Shown here: positions 26,210-35,654 of the stretch, in pieces
How positions within the stretch are numbered: position 1 is the first letter of the stretch
Layout: each line of letters starts with the position of its first letter
Source: Winslowiella toletana
Lineage (GTDB): Bacteria; Pseudomonadota; Gammaproteobacteria; Enterobacterales; Enterobacteriaceae
NCBI RefSeq assembly: GCF_017875465.1
Contig: NZ_JAGGMQ010000001.1
Location: 992,001-1,056,000 of the forward strand
Reading direction: 5' to 3'
DNA length: 64,000 bases
Made by a program: the position numbers and the translations under genes
The notes under the pieces: generated by a model
Seen by the model: the letters and a program-made list of their open reading frames with translations, nothing else
What the model was told of the DNA's origin: nothing
Database searches by the model: none

Positions 26210-27175
26210 TTAAATTACGCGGCCCAGTTTCTGACGCAGATGAGCGCCAGCACCCAGCAGGCCCGGTTGATCGTGGGTGATCATATAGACCGGAATTTCT
26301 GATACATAATCTTTAAAACGACCTTTATCTTCAAACGCCGCACGGAATCCGGAAGCTTTAAAGAACTCAAGGAAACGTGGCACGATGCCACCGGCAATAT
26401 ACACGCCGCCAAAGGTGCCGAGCGTCAGCGCCAGGTTGCCGCCAAAACGCCCCATAATCACACAGAACAGCGACAACGCACGACGACAGTCGATGCAGCT
26501 GTCTGCCAGTGCGCGTTCACTGACATCACGCGGCTTCAGGTTTTCTGGTACACGGTCATCTGATTTAACAATCGCCCGATAGAGATTGACCAGCCCCATC
26601 CCGGAGAGCAGACGCTCGGCGGAGACGTGCCCCAGTTCCGGACGCAGAATTTCCAGAATCAGATCTTCTTCTTCGCTGTTTGGCGCAAAATCAACATGAC
26701 CGCCTTCACCTGGCAGGCTGACCCAGCGCTGATCGACATGCACTAAATGCGCCACGCCCAGCCCGGTTCCGGCGCCATAGACCGCAATCGGACGATCTTT
26801 GATCGCCGCTTTACCGCCAAACTGAATGACATCCGCCGCGGTCAGCATCGGGATAGCCATTGATACTGCGGTAAAATCGTTGATCACTTCCAGATGTTGC
26901 AGACCCAGATTGGCCTTCATCTGTTTAATGGAAAATGCCCAGTCATGGTTGGTCATTTCAACCCAGTCTTCGGTGACCGGGCAGGCAATAGCGATGCAGC
27001 CGTCTTTGATATCCTGCTTCTGCTCATCAAGATAGACCCGAATCACTGCTTCAAGGTTGGCATATTCTGATGTCGGGAAAGTCTTAGCCTGTGAAACGCT
27101 GCCGGTCTCCAGTTCGCACAGGGCAAGGCGCGCGTTGGTGCCACCAACATCACCTACCAAAGCATATTTGGTCAT
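26210..27175 (-). CDS. glk: glucokinase
   Basis: A 321-residue cytoplasmic enzyme that phosphorylates glucose with ATP. The N-terminal phosphate loop [16 protein letters not shown], the substrate-binding block [22 protein letters not shown], and the region [10 protein letters not shown] are all diagnostic for bacterial Glk. It supplies glucose 6-phosphate from internal glucose, complementing the PTS genes at 55-58 kb. It converges with ypdB. Confidence 0.96.
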   Translation of the reverse strand: MTKYALVGDVGGTNARLALCELETGSVSQAKTFPTSEYANLEAVIRVYLDEQKQDIKDGCIAIACPVTEDWVEMTNHDWAFSIKQMKANLGLQHLEVINDFTAVSMAIPMLTAADVIQFGGKAAIKDRPIAVYGAGTGLGVAHLVHVDQRWVSLPGEGGHVDFAPNSEEEDLILEILRPELGHVSAERLLSGMGLVNLYRAIVKSDDRVPENLKPRDVSERALADSCIDCRRALSLFCVIMGRFGGNLALTLGTFGGVYIAGGIVPRFLEFFKASGFRAAFEDKGRFKDYVSEIPVYMITHDQPGLLGAGAHLRQKLGRVI

Positions 27176-27209
27176 TATTCTGCTGCTCCGTTTGAGTCAA
27201 TGTGTACCA

Positions 27210-27347
27210 CTATAAATTTCCCCCGATAAAACGACAACGCTCACCGGGAATAAAGGTGAGCGTGTAGTCAAAACTGCCAGCTTTAAAGGTGTATACCTTA
27301 ACGGTACAGCGGCCTTCTGCACAGCGGCATCTTTCTGAATTCATCAT
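27210..27347 (-). CDS. possible small Cys-rich protein, 45 residues
   Basis: A short frame upstream of glk on the same strand. The product opens MMNSERCRCAEGRC and has a fourth Cys-rich turn (GERCRFIGG). The spacing CxC-x4-C with a later Cys could hold a metal ion. It ends 34 bp before glk and could be co-transcribed. No good ribosome site is visible and I do not recognise the family, so it may not be a gene. Confidence 0.35.
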   Translation of the reverse strand: MMNSERCRCAEGRCTVKVYTFKAGSFDYTLTFIPGERCRFIGGNL

Positions 27348-27455
27348 CGCCGGAAAAATCTGTAAGTTGCGATCCCCCGCGCGGATCCAGTTAGTGTAAA
27401 CGCATACACTGCTATGCTGTATCGGTTACTGACCCTCAATAAGCAGGATTAAAAC

Positions 27456-28445
27456 ATGCACTATCTTCCCGATGCCGGGCGCTATCAGCAGATGGAATAT
27501 CGCCGCTGTGGACGCAGTGGCCTGAAACTTCCGGCAGTTTCTCTCGGTTTATGGCATAACTTTGGCGACACCACGCTGGTGGATAACAGTCGTAATCTGC
27601 TGCGCCACGCTTTTGATCGTGGCATTACCCATTTCGACCTCGCCAATAACTACGGCCCACCGCCGGGTTCGGCGGAAGAGAATTTTGGCCGTATCCTGCG
27701 TGAAGACTTCCGTCCGTATCGCGATGAGTTAGTTATCTCGTCGAAAGCGGGCTACACCATGTGGGAGGGGCCGTATGGTGACTGGGGTTCGCGTAAGTAT
27801 CTGATTTCCAGCCTTGATCAGAGCCTGAAGCGGATGGGGCTGGAATACGTCGATATCTTCTATCATCACCGCCCGGATCCGGAAACACCGCTGGAAGAGA
27901 CCATGGCAGCGCTGGATCATCTGGTGCGTCAGGGTAAAGCACTGTATGTGGCGATATCTAACTACCCGGCAGAAATGGCGGAACAGGCGATTGCCATTCT
28001 GCGCGATCTCGGCACGCCGTGCCTGATTCACCAGCCGAAATATTCAATGCTGGAACGCTCGCCAGAAGCCGGTCTGCTGGATGTGCTGCAGCAGGGTGGC
28101 GTTGGCAGTATCGCTTTCTCGCCCCTGGCGGGTGGTGTGCTGACCGATCGCTATTTACAGGGCGTACCTGAGGACTCGCGCGCCGCCAGCGGCAGCCGCT
28201 TCCTGAACAGCGACCAGCTGACTGAAGAGAAGATGGCGAAAGTGCGTCAGCTGAATCAGCTGGCCAGCGAACGCGGTCAGAAACTGTCCCAAATGGCGCT
28301 GGCATGGGTATTACGCGGCGACCGCGTCACCTCGGTATTAATTGGCGCCAGTAAAACCAGTCAGATTGATGATGCGGTCGGTATGCTGGCCAATCGTCAC
28401 TTTAGCGATGCAGAGCTGCAACAGATTGACGCCATCTTAATGTAA
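27456..28445 (+). CDS. aldo-keto reductase, YghZ/GpR-like
   Basis: A 329-residue NADPH-dependent oxidoreductase. It resembles E. coli YghZ (L-glyceraldehyde 3-phosphate reductase): SGLKLPAVSLGLWHNFGD, ITHFDLANNYGPPPGSAEENFGRILREDF, ISSKAGYTMW and YVDIFYHHRPD. The catalytic tetrad (Asp, Tyr, Lys, His) is visible in those blocks. SVLIGASKTSQID is the NADP-binding end. The orthologous E. coli gene is in another place, so this may be a related member with different substrate range. Confidence 0.9.
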   Translation: MHYLPDAGRYQQMEYRRCGRSGLKLPAVSLGLWHNFGDTTLVDNSRNLLRHAFDRGITHFDLANNYGPPPGSAEENFGRILREDFRPYRDELVISSKAGYTMWEGPYGDWGSRKYLISSLDQSLKRMGLEYVDIFYHHRPDPETPLEETMAALDHLVRQGKALYVAISNYPAEMAEQAIAILRDLGTPCLIHQPKYSMLERSPEAGLLDVLQQGGVGSIAFSPLAGGVLTDRYLQGVPEDSRAASGSRFLNSDQLTEEKMAKVRQLNQLASERGQKLSQMALAWVLRGDRVTSVLIGASKTSQIDDAVGMLANRHFSDAELQQIDAILM

Positions 28446-28452
28446 CCGTTTA

Positions 28453-28476
28453 CCCGCCATCGACGATGGCGGGCTT
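28453..28476 (+). terminator. terminator-like hairpin
   Basis: CCCGCCATC and GATGGCGGG pair perfectly across GAC, followed by CTTT. It follows the aldo-keto reductase stop codon by eight bases. Confidence 0.6.
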
Positions 28477-28604
28477 TCCCGCCAGATAATTCTCAAATCA
28501 GACTTTCCTTACTCTTTTCAGAATCAGACATAATGCTAACCGCCCGCGCTGCCGATAGTCTTGCCTGACACAACGATGCGGTCAGTCGTTGATAAGGAGA
28601 TAAT

Positions 28605-28958
28605 ATGAAACGTGCCATTATTTTTGCCGCCTTGCTGGCAAGCTTATCGCCTTTGGCTCTTCACACAGCACAAGCCAATAGCGCCGAAATCAATTTAGCC
28701 CCTGGTGTTACCCTGCATCTGGGCGATCGCGATAACCGCGGTCAGTACTGGGATGGTGGCCGCTGGCGTAACGATCGCTGGTGGCGCAATAATTATCGTT
28801 ACAATGAGGGGCGCTGGTGGCGCCACGAAGAGTGGCGACGCCACCATGAATGGGAACGCCGGCGCGCTCATGAACGCGATCGTGAATGGAAGCATCATCA
28901 GCGCGATCGCCGCCATGAACGTCGCGACTGGGAACATCATCACCGCCACGACCATTAA
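28605..28958 (+). CDS. ypeC: YpeC-like DUF2502 exported protein
   Basis: A 117-residue protein with a cleavable signal peptide (MKRAIIFAALLASLSPLALHT). The DUF2502 core is LAPGVTLHLGDRDNRGQYWDGGRWR. The rest is an unusual run of Trp, Arg, His and Glu that ends in a His-rich tail. E. coli YpeC has the same layout and also lies near mntH. It should be periplasmic. The function is unknown. The ribosome site is AAGGAG. Confidence 0.88.
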   Translation: MKRAIIFAALLASLSPLALHTAQANSAEINLAPGVTLHLGDRDNRGQYWDGGRWRNDRWWRNNYRYNEGRWWRHEEWRRHHEWERRRAHERDREWKHHQRDRRHERRDWEHHHRHDH

Positions 28959-28961
28959 GCG

Positions 28962-28991
28962 AAAAGGCAGGAACTGTGGTTCCTGCCTTTT
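28962..28991. terminator. bidirectional terminator between ypeC and carbonic anhydrase genes
   Basis: AAAAGGCAGGAA and TTCCTGCCTTTT pair perfectly around CTGTGG, giving a T run in both directions for the two convergent genes. Confidence 0.9.
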
Positions 28992-29012
28992 TTGCGCAGA
29001 GCCAGAGCCTGG

Positions 29013-29747
29013 CTATAAAAATTCCACGCGTCCGCCATCCAGATGGTACATGCTGCCGACAATTTTTATTTTGCCCTCAGTTTCCAGTTTCTTCAGTACC
29101 GCACTGTGCTGGCGGATATTGTCGACGGTGATTTGCACATTGGTTTTTGCCACCGCATCGACGAAATCATAATTGTCGCCGCTTCTTTTTCCCTTATAGG
29201 CGGTTCTGGCAATCGCAGGTTTAATTTTACTAAGCAGGCCGGTGAGATTGCCCAGTTCTGCATTATTAATTGCCCCTTTCACCGCACCACAGGATGTATG
29301 CCCCATCACCAGCACCAGTCTGGCGCCCGCAACGGCACAGGCAAACTCCATACTGCCGAGAATATCCTCATTTTCGATATTGCCAGCGACGCGTGAATTA
29401 AAAGTTTCACCGATACCGGCATCCAGTAAAATCTCCGCCGGCGCACGCGAGTCAATACAACTTAAAATCACCGCCACCGGATATTGCCCGGCCCGGCTCT
29501 CGCGCTTCTGCGCCAGATAGTCGTGCTTTAACATTTTGCCTTCGCGGAAGCGCTGGTTTCCCTGACGGAAACGGGCGATGACCTCGTCGGGTGTCATTTT
29601 ATCGCGCTGCTCTTTGCTCATTGCCGCAGCAAAAGAGACGGTGGTCAAGGTCAGCCCGGCGATGCCGCTGACAGCCAGTGCAGAGACTACCGCAATGTTC
29701 TTTAAGACCTTACGACGTTCGGGTTCGGTTGAATGTTGTTGGTTCAT
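29013..29747 (-). CDS. beta-class carbonic anhydrase with Tat-type signal
   Basis: With start MNQQHSTEPERRKVLKNIAVV (29747) it is 244 residues. The twin Arg followed by a hydrophobic stretch (VVSALAVSGIAGLTL) looks like a Tat signal, so the enzyme probably folds in the cytoplasm and works in the periplasm. Zinc ligands are Cys97, His150 and Cys153, in SCIDSRAP and MGHTSCGAV, with the Asp99/Arg101 dyad. It interconverts CO2 and bicarbonate. The two familiar E. coli enzymes (Can, CynT) lack such a signal. Confidence 0.9.
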   Translation of the reverse strand: MNQQHSTEPERRKVLKNIAVVSALAVSGIAGLTLTTVSFAAAMSKEQRDKMTPDEVIARFRQGNQRFREGKMLKHDYLAQKRESRAGQYPVAVILSCIDSRAPAEILLDAGIGETFNSRVAGNIENEDILGSMEFACAVAGARLVLVMGHTSCGAVKGAINNAELGNLTGLLSKIKPAIARTAYKGKRSGDNYDFVDAVAKTNVQITVDNIRQHSAVLKKLETEGKIKIVGSMYHLDGGRVEFL

Positions 29748-29900
29748 GGGTGCAGACCTCACAGTGTCGCAATTGGACGGTCGCCTCCCTTAAACGCTAA
29801 TGGCCATGTTTAATGAAGGCATTGTGCCCCCATCCGGCTGGGAATAACCCCTGTAAGCAGATAGCAGACTGCATTTCCTGATGTTGTCGTTATATCTTCG

Positions 29901-29973
29901 TGCGAGGCACCGGGAACGGGACTCTCCCGGTGAAGAGAACCATGCTTACTCAGATAGCATAGTTCTCTTTTTT
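29901..29973 (+). ncRNA. candidate small RNA with two hairpins and a terminator
   Basis: In the gap between mntH and the carbonic anhydrase gene, CACCGGGA/TCCCGGTG (29908-29932) is followed at once by a second hairpin. That hairpin is GAGAAC plus ATGCT paired with AGCAT plus GTTCTC, and it ends in six T. No plus-strand gene precedes it, so the terminator has no other owner. TATATC at 29891 is a weak -10 candidate. I do not recognise it as a named small RNA. Confidence 0.45.
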
Positions 29974-30003
29974 AAGATGAGCAGAAGCAGGGGAAAATAT
30001 GGA

Positions 30004-31242
30004 TTACAAACCTAACGCCATCCCCACCAGCAGGTAGAGATTCAGCGCCACCACCAGCAGCACAATCAGTTTTCCGGCGTTTTGCATCAGCCGCGAGTTA
30101 ACCATATCGCCCATCAGCTCACGATTACCGGTAAAGGACAGCAGCGGCACCAGCGCCAGCGCAATGCCAAAGCTGAGCAGCACCTGGCTCATCACCAGAA
30201 TGCGTGTCGGATCCCAGCCCGCCATAATGACGATAAACGATGGCAGCATGGTTACCACGCGCCGCACCCATAGCGGAATATGGAAGCGGATAAAGCCCTG
30301 CATCACCACCTGACCGGCGAGGGTGCCGACCACGGTAGATGACAGACCCGCCGCCACCAGACTCAGGCCAAACACTGTCGCCGCCGCGTGGCTCAGCAGC
30401 GGTTCCAGTGTCAGATAAGCTTGCTCGAGGTCGGCAATACCGGTATGGCCGCTAAAGTGGAATGCGGCGGCGGCGGTGGCCATCATCGCCAGGTTAACAA
30501 ATCCGGCAATGGTCATGGCGATCGCCACATCCAGTTTGGTGGAAGAGTAGCGCTGCGCACGTGAATCTTTATCCCCGACCTGAGTCAGCGCCGAGTGCAG
30601 GTAGATCACGTGCGGCATAATGGTGGCGCCCAGCACCCCGGCGGCAAGGAAGACCGCATCCGACGTCGGCAACGACGGCAATGCCATGCCCTGCAGCAGA
30701 TCGACCATCTTCGGCTGGGAAAAGAACAGCTCAACGATATATGCTGCCGCCACAAACAGCAGCAGACCGGCAATCACCAGCTCCAGCGGCTTTTGCCCGC
30801 GACTCTGTAACATCAGAATCAGGAAAGTAGCGATACCGGTCAGCACTGCGCCCTGCAACAGGGTGACCCCCAGCAGCAGCTTAAAACCAATCGCCGCGCC
30901 GATAAATTCCGCCAGGTCGGTCGCCATCGCGATAATTTCCGCCTGCACCCAATAGAGCCATACCGCCGGGCGCGGAAAGCGGTCACGAATATGTTCCGCC
31001 AGATTCTTACCGGTGGCGATTCCCAGTTTGGCCGACATCAGCTGGATCAGCATCGCCATCACATTGGCCCACACCACCACCCACAGCAATTTATAGCCGT
31101 AAGACGCGCCAGCCTGAATATTGGTGGCAAAGTTGCCGGGATCGATATAGCCGATAGCGGCAATAAATGCCGGTCCCAGCAGAGCCAGCTTCACTCTGCG
31201 AGCTCCGCGTGCTACCCGGTCCGCGGTGCGGCTTTCTAACAT
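30004..31242 (-). CDS. mntH: proton-coupled manganese importer MntH (NRAMP)
   Basis: A 412-residue, eleven-helix inner-membrane protein. The metal-site motif [17 protein letters not shown] in helix 1 and [14 protein letters not shown] in helix 6 are those of NRAMP proteins. The whole sequence follows E. coli MntH closely. It imports Mn(II) with protons and supports oxidative-stress defence. A MntR-type operator lies about 110 bp upstream at 31348-31363, and nupC is divergent, as in E. coli. Confidence 0.97.
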   Translation of the reverse strand: MLESRTADRVARGARRVKLALLGPAFIAAIGYIDPGNFATNIQAGASYGYKLLWVVVWANVMAMLIQLMSAKLGIATGKNLAEHIRDRFPRPAVWLYWVQAEIIAMATDLAEFIGAAIGFKLLLGVTLLQGAVLTGIATFLILMLQSRGQKPLELVIAGLLLFVAAAYIVELFFSQPKMVDLLQGMALPSLPTSDAVFLAAGVLGATIMPHVIYLHSALTQVGDKDSRAQRYSSTKLDVAIAMTIAGFVNLAMMATAAAAFHFSGHTGIADLEQAYLTLEPLLSHAAATVFGLSLVAAGLSSTVVGTLAGQVVMQGFIRFHIPLWVRRVVTMLPSFIVIMAGWDPTRILVMSQVLLSFGIALALVPLLSFTGNRELMGDMVNSRLMQNAGKLIVLLVVALNLYLLVGMALGL

Positions 31243-31603
31243 AGTGGTGACCCTTGCCTGAAAACGCTCGATTCACCTCAGCATAAGGATCCTCAAGCGT
31301 GATGGAATTCGATTATGGTTATCGCTGTGATAGCCAGCGCTATAAAGTATAGCCTTTGCTATATCACCAGTGACAATAAACCAAAGCTAAAAAATGAGCA
31401 ATTGATTTCACTGTAAGTTAAACCGTTACGCTTAACAACCGTCGTTACGCCTGGTCGTAACGCTGAAAGATGTGATCCATCAGGCTTTTCTGAGCAACAG
31501 TTGTAATAGGTTATTATTATAATGTGGCGAAGATCTCGTTTTTGCGCGCGTCGTTACATAGAATACACAGCGAAATATAACCTGCCTCAAATTTGGAGCA
31601 CAC
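31243..31603. other. divergent mntH/nupC control region
   Basis: 361 bp with no gene. It contains the MntR-type box (listed separately) near mntH, and TATAAT at 31518-31523 as a possible nupC -10 box. TGTGATCCATC at 31471 is only a half-site for CRP. Confidence 0.5.
31348..31363. promoter_or_regulatory. MntR-type operator of mntH
   Basis: TATAGCCTTTGCTATA is, on the mntH strand, TATAGCAAAGGCTATA. The core ATAGCAAAGGCTAT is identical to the E. coli mntH MntR box. It overlaps a likely mntH -10 element (TATACT), so bound MntR with Mn(II) would shut off mntH. Confidence 0.8.
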
Positions 31604-32788
31604 ATGTCCCGCATTCTGCACTTTGCTTTGGCGCTGGGAGTTGTCGCGTTACTGGCCCTGTTGGTCAGCAGCGATCGCAAAAACATCCGCGTTCGTTTTG
31701 TCATACAGCTACTGGTTATTGAGGTTCTGCTTGCCTGGTTCTTCCTGAACTCGGAAATCGGCCTCGGATTTGTACAAGGCTTCTCGGAGCTATTTGAAAA
31801 ACTGCTCAAATATGCAGCAGAAGGGACAAACTTTGTCTTTGGCGGCATGAACGATAAAGGCCTGGCGTTCTTCTTCCTGAACGTACTCTGCCCTATCGTG
31901 TTTATCTCGGCGCTGATTGGTATTCTGCAACACTTCCGCATTCTGCCGGTAGTTATTCGCGCGATCGGTACTGTGCTGTCGAAAATCAACGGCATGGGCA
32001 AGCTGGAATCCTTTAATGCGGTAAGCTCGCTGATTTTGGGACAATCAGAAAACTTTATCGCCTATAAGGATATTCTCGGCAAAATGTCGCAGCGTCGCAT
32101 GTACACCATGGCGGCCACCGCAATGTCGACCGTATCAATGTCGATAGTCGGCGCTTATATGACTATGCTACAGCCGAAGTATGTGGTTGCCGCGCTGATC
32201 CTGAACATGTTCAGCACCTTTATCGTGCTGTCGCTGATTAACCCGTACCGTGTCGACAATGAAGAAGATCTGCAGCTCAGTAATGCGCATAAAGGCCAGA
32301 GCTTCTTTGAGATGCTGGGCGAATATATTCTGGCCGGTTTCAAAGTCGCGATTATCGTTGCCGCGATGCTGATCGGTTTTATCGCGCTGATTTCCGGTCT
32401 TAATGCGCTGTTTGCCGCCATTTTCGGTATCAGCTTCCAGGGCATCCTCGGCTATGTGTTCTTCCCGTTTGCCTGGGTGATGGGTGTTCCGGCCCATGAA
32501 GCGTTGCAGGTCGGCAGTATTATGGCCACCAAACTGGTTTCTAACGAGTTTGTCGCCATGATGGATCTGCAGAAAATCGCCGGTCAGCTGTCACCACGCG
32601 GTGAAGGCATCCTGTCGGTATTCCTCGTCTCATTTGCTAACTTCTCTTCTATCGGTATCGTTGCCGGTGCGATTAAAGGTCTGCATGAAGAACAGGGCAA
32701 TGTAGTTTCCCGCTTTGGCCTGAAACTGCTGTACGGTTCAACGCTGGTAAGCGTACTGTCAGCATCGATTGCCGGTCTGGTACTGTAA
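31604..32788 (+). CDS. nupC: proton-coupled nucleoside transporter NupC
   Basis: A 394-residue concentrative nucleoside transporter. Almost collinear with E. coli Nup[85 protein letters not shown] and [18 protein letters not shown]. It imports pyrimidine nucleosides and adenosine. A hairpin follows the stop. Confidence 0.96.
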   Translation: MSRILHFALALGVVALLALLVSSDRKNIRVRFVIQLLVIEVLLAWFFLNSEIGLGFVQGFSELFEKLLKYAAEGTNFVFGGMNDKGLAFFFLNVLCPIVFISALIGILQHFRILPVVIRAIGTVLSKINGMGKLESFNAVSSLILGQSENFIAYKDILGKMSQRRMYTMAATAMSTVSMSIVGAYMTMLQPKYVVAALILNMFSTFIVLSLINPYRVDNEEDLQLSNAHKGQSFFEMLGEYILAGFKVAIIVAAMLIGFIALISGLNALFAAIFGISFQGILGYVFFPFAWVMGVPAHEALQVGSIMATKLVSNEFVAMMDLQKIAGQLSPRGEGILSVFLVSFANFSSIGIVAGAIKGLHEEQGNVVSRFGLKLLYGSTLVSVLSASIAGLVL

Positions 32789-32793
32789 GCCGC

Positions 32794-32818
32794 AGGGGCC
32801 AGGTTTAGCCTGGCCCCT
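32794..32818. terminator. hairpin between nupC and convergent lipoprotein gene
   Basis: AGGGGCCAGG and CCTGGCCCCT pair perfectly around TTTAG, directly abutting the stop codon of the minus-strand lipoprotein gene. There is no long T run, so it may be a weak terminator. Confidence 0.55.
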
Positions 32819-33232
32819 TCAGTTAATCGGACTGACCTGCAACTGCTTGTCATGCTGCTGCGACACGGTAAATGAAGTGGTGAAAATCCTTGCCGGTTTA
32901 CCTGTCTGCTGACTTGCCTGAGTTTCTAAATGCGCTGACACGCCATAGGAATGGCCCGATTCAAACCAATAACCATAAAGCGGGACACATTGATTCTGCG
33001 ACAGATAAACAGGTTGTTCGGTAGCCGTTAAATATTTTCGCAGTCGTTTAGCGTCTCCAGTCCCCTCCACTTCCAGGGCAACAAGAAACTCCTCGTTTTC
33101 GGCCGGAACTAATACGCACACAGCATTATCCCTGACGACGACTTTGGCAGGATAAATTTTTGGCCTTGGGTCACCTGATTTACAGCCAGCAAGAAAAACC
33201 AGAAGTAGCAGCGGGGAATATTTAATAGACAG
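32819..33232 (-). CDS. putative T6SS-immunity-type periplasmic lipoprotein, no ATG start
   Basis: The frame carries a good lipoprotein signal, SIKYSPLLLLVFLAGC (lipobox LAGC). A mature part with VVVRDNAVCVLVPAENEEFLVALEVEG and YLSQNQCVPLYGYWFESGHSYGVSAHL follows. This layout resembles the short lipoproteins annotated as putative T6SS immunity proteins in enterobacteria. No ATG precedes the signal in frame. CTG at 33232 would give a perfect 137-residue lipoprotein, and GTG at 33121 lies after the signal. Either a rare CTG start is used, or the start has been lost and this is a decaying gene. Confidence 0.6.
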   Translation of the reverse strand: MSIKYSPLLLLVFLAGCKSGDPRPKIYPAKVVVRDNAVCVLVPAENEEFLVALEVEGTGDAKRLRKYLTATEQPVYLSQNQCVPLYGYWFESGHSYGVSAHLETQASQQTGKPARIFTTSFTVSQQHDKQLQVSPIN

Positions 33233-33292
33233 GTCACTTTTATGCCAGAAACGAAGAAAAGAGTACCTTGAGAATGAAAGGAAATCTGCCGC

Positions 33293-33403
33293 TTATTCCC
33301 CCTTCACCGCATTAAGATCAACAAAGCCCTTTGCCTCCACCGCATGGCAGCTGCCAGCCAGGGTGACCAGTAACAGAGATAAGGTGATCAGGGATTTTCT
33401 CAC
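33293..33403 (-). CDS. possible short exported peptide, 36 residues
   Basis: Starting with GTG at 33403 (AAGGCG upstream) the product is mostly a signal peptide (RKSLITLSLLLVTLAGSCHAVEA) with a short tail FVDLNAVKGE. A TATAAC box on the minus strand at about 33449-33454 would start transcription after the longer in-frame ATG at 33484, favouring the GTG. I do not recognise it. Confidence 0.35.
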   Translation of the reverse strand: MRKSLITLSLLLVTLAGSCHAVEAKGFVDLNAVKGE

Positions 33404-33553
33404 AGTCCGGCGCCTTAAAAAGAGAAACCCGAGCCTGCCACAGGTTTTGTTATAATCTAAATGCATTTTATGCCGGATAAACATGCTAAAAAATCATATT
33501 AAACTCCCCCGCGCCGCTCTATGCTGACACTTTCCCGACTGACGAAACAGGCT

Positions 33554-34462
33554 ATGAAACTCGAAGACCTCCAGGCTTTTGTTACCCTGATCCAGCTGCA
33601 ATCAACGCTGCAAACCGCGGCAAAACTGGGACTGACCCAACCCGCGGTGACGCGTCGCGTGCAGAATTTCGAAGAGTCACTTGGCGTGGTACTGCTGGAT
33701 CGGCAGACCAGGCCGCTGCGCCCCACCACCGTCGGTTTGCAGGTTTATCAGCAGTGCCAGCGCATCGTCAGCGAGGTAGATAATCTGTTACAGCTGGTAG
33801 CCGATGATACGCCGCCGCAAGGCGTGCTGCGTCTCGGCATGCCGCACAGCCTCGCCGACGACAGCATGCTGCCCGCGCTGGCGCGGCTACAGCAGCGCTA
33901 TCCCGATTTGCAGCCGCGTCTCAGCAGCGGCTGGGGTAATCAGCTGTTGCAGCAGCTGCAACAGGAACAGCTTGATGCTGCCCTGCTGCTGTTCCCCGCC
34001 AGTAAAGTTTTCCCGGAAAATCTGCTGGTGACAGCGCTGGGCAAAGTTGAACTGGCCATCGTCGCCGCTGACGACGGACAACCGCTGCCTGTGACGCTGG
34101 CCGACTGCTATGATCGCGGCTGGATCCTTAACCCGGATGGTTGCGGTTTCCGTGCGACAATTACCCGCGCACTGGCCGATCGCGGTTTGCCATTGCAGCT
34201 TAATATGGAAGTACAGGGCAGTGCTTTGCAGCTGGCGCTGATTGCCGCCGGGCGCGGACTGGGCATGATGCCGCGAATGCTGGTGGATCGCGCCCCCGCG
34301 TCGCTGCGGCTGAAGGTGGTGGAACTGAGGGATTTCACACCGCTTAGCGAGCTGTGGCTGGTGCAACGCACGCTGCCTGCCAGCCAGCTGGCGGCGCTCG
34401 CGCAGTTTGGCTGCGATATGGCGGCAGAATATGATTTGATGCCGTCAGCAGACAATAGCTAA
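33554..34462 (+). CDS. LysR-family regulator of the sulfur operon
   Basis: With start MKLEDLQAFVTLIQLQSTLQT (33554) it is 302 residues. The winged helix LGLTQPAVTRRVQNFEESLGVVLLDRQTRPLRPTTVG is typical of LysR, and the C-terminal half is the usual substrate-binding fold. It is transcribed in the same direction as, and 106 bp before, the flavin monooxygenase gene. Most likely it controls the four-gene sulfur operon; the signal could be a sulfur compound, as for CysB and Cbl. Confidence 0.88.
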   Translation: MKLEDLQAFVTLIQLQSTLQTAAKLGLTQPAVTRRVQNFEESLGVVLLDRQTRPLRPTTVGLQVYQQCQRIVSEVDNLLQLVADDTPPQGVLRLGMPHSLADDSMLPALARLQQRYPDLQPRLSSGWGNQLLQQLQQEQLDAALLLFPASKVFPENLLVTALGKVELAIVAADDGQPLPVTLADCYDRGWILNPDGCGFRATITRALADRGLPLQLNMEVQGSALQLALIAAGRGLGMMPRMLVDRAPASLRLKVVELRDFTPLSELWLVQRTLPASQLAALAQFGCDMAAEYDLMPSADNS

Positions 34463-34568
34463 TTTTTATATTAGTAACGCACAATAATGAATTTCACACA
34501 TATTAAAATCAGCTTTAGGGTGGGTTCTCTGCCGGATTTTCTCCGGCCGCTACCACGGAGAACCCCCT

Positions 34569-35654
34569 ATGAGCATTCAGTTTCTCGGCATGATTGGCCA
34601 TCGTCTGGCATCAGAAATCATTCCGGCCAGCGGCCCGCTGTTCGATAAAAACTATATTGCCGATTTCGCCCGTGCCCACGAGCAGGCGGGATTTGACCGC
34701 ATCCTGGTAGGCTACTGGTCCGATCAACCGGACGGTTTTCTGGTTACCGCCCATGCCGCCGCCCATACTACGCGCCTGAAGTTTTTACTGGCGCACCGCC
34801 CCGGTTTTGTTTCCCCGACACTGGCGGCGCGCAAACTGGCGACGCTGGATAATCTGACCGATGGTCGTCTGGCGGTGCATATCATCAGCGGCGGCAGCGA
34901 TAGCGAACAGCGCCGTGATGGCGATTACCTCGATAAAGCGCAGCGTTATGCACGCAGCGATGAGTTTCTTACTGTGCTGAAACAGAGTCTGGAGTCCGAC
35001 ACCCCTTACGATCATCAGGGAGCGTTTTATCAGGCGGAGCAGGCGTTTTCAGCCATCAAACCACAGCAGGCGCATCTGCCGGTTTACTTTGGCGGCTCGT
35101 CCACTGAAGCAATTGATGTCGCCTCGCGTCACGCTGATGTATTTGCGTTATGGGGCGAGCCGCTGGCCGGCGCCGCCGAGACGGTGAAAACGGTGCGCGC
35201 CGCAGCCGCCAGATATAACCGCCAGATTAAATTTAATATCTCCTTCCGCCCAATCCTCGGCAGCACGGAAAAAGAGGCCTGGGAGCGCGCCGAATATATC
35301 CGCGAAACCGCGCGCCAGCAGCTGGCAGCCAGCGACTTCCGCTTTGGTAAACCGAAGCCGCAGAGTGTGGGGGCGCAGCGCCTGCTGGCGGCGGCGAACC
35401 AGGGCGACCGCCTCGATAAGCATCTGTGGACCGGCATCGCTAAACTGGTCAGCGGCGGCTATAACTCAACGGCGCTGGTCGGTACGCCGGATCAGATTTC
35501 CGACGCGCTGCTTGAGTACTATGACCTTGGTATCGACAGTTTTCTGATCCGCGGCTTTGATCCGCTGAACGACGCCATCGAATATGGCAAGGAGCTGCTA
35601 CCGCTGACGCGGGAGAAAGTGGACGCCAGACACGTTAGTGCAAGGAGCGCCTGA
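34569..35654 (+). CDS. LLM-class flavin-dependent monooxygenase (alkanesulfonate-monooxygenase family)
   Basis: A 361-residue TIM-barrel enzyme of the SsuD/bacterial luciferase family. It shows HAAAHTTRLKFLLAHRPGFVSPTLAARKLATLDNLTDGRLAVHIISGG, the standard LLM block, then VYFGGSSTEAIDVASRHADVFALWGEP. SsuD-type enzymes use FMNH2 and oxygen to release sulfite from sulfonates. First gene of an operon, with its stop overlapping the next start (ATGA). No flavin reductase (SsuE) gene is present here. Substrate unknown. Confidence 0.9.
   Translation: MSIQFLGMIGHRLASEIIPASGPLFDKNYIADFARAHEQAGFDRILVGYWSDQPDGFLVTAHAAAHTTRLKFLLAHRPGFVSPTLAARKLATLDNLTDGRLAVHIISGGSDSEQRRDGDYLDKAQRYARSDEFLTVLKQSLESDTPYDHQGAFYQAEQAFSAIKPQQAHLPVYFGGSSTEAIDVASRHADVFALWGEPLAGAAETVKTVRAAAARYNRQIKFNISFRPILGSTEKEAWERAEYIRETARQQLAASDFRFGKPKPQSVGAQRLLAAANQGDRLDKHLWTGIAKLVSGGYNSTALVGTPDQISDALLEYYDLGIDSFLIRGFDPLNDAIEYGKELLPLTREKVDARHVSARSA

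Noticed and set aside
28695..28955. Antisense 86-codon hydrophobic frame opposite ypeC
   Set aside because: The His/Arg/Trp-rich ypeC sequence produces a hydrophobic antisense frame by codon complementarity; ypeC itself has signal peptide, ribosome site and a known family.
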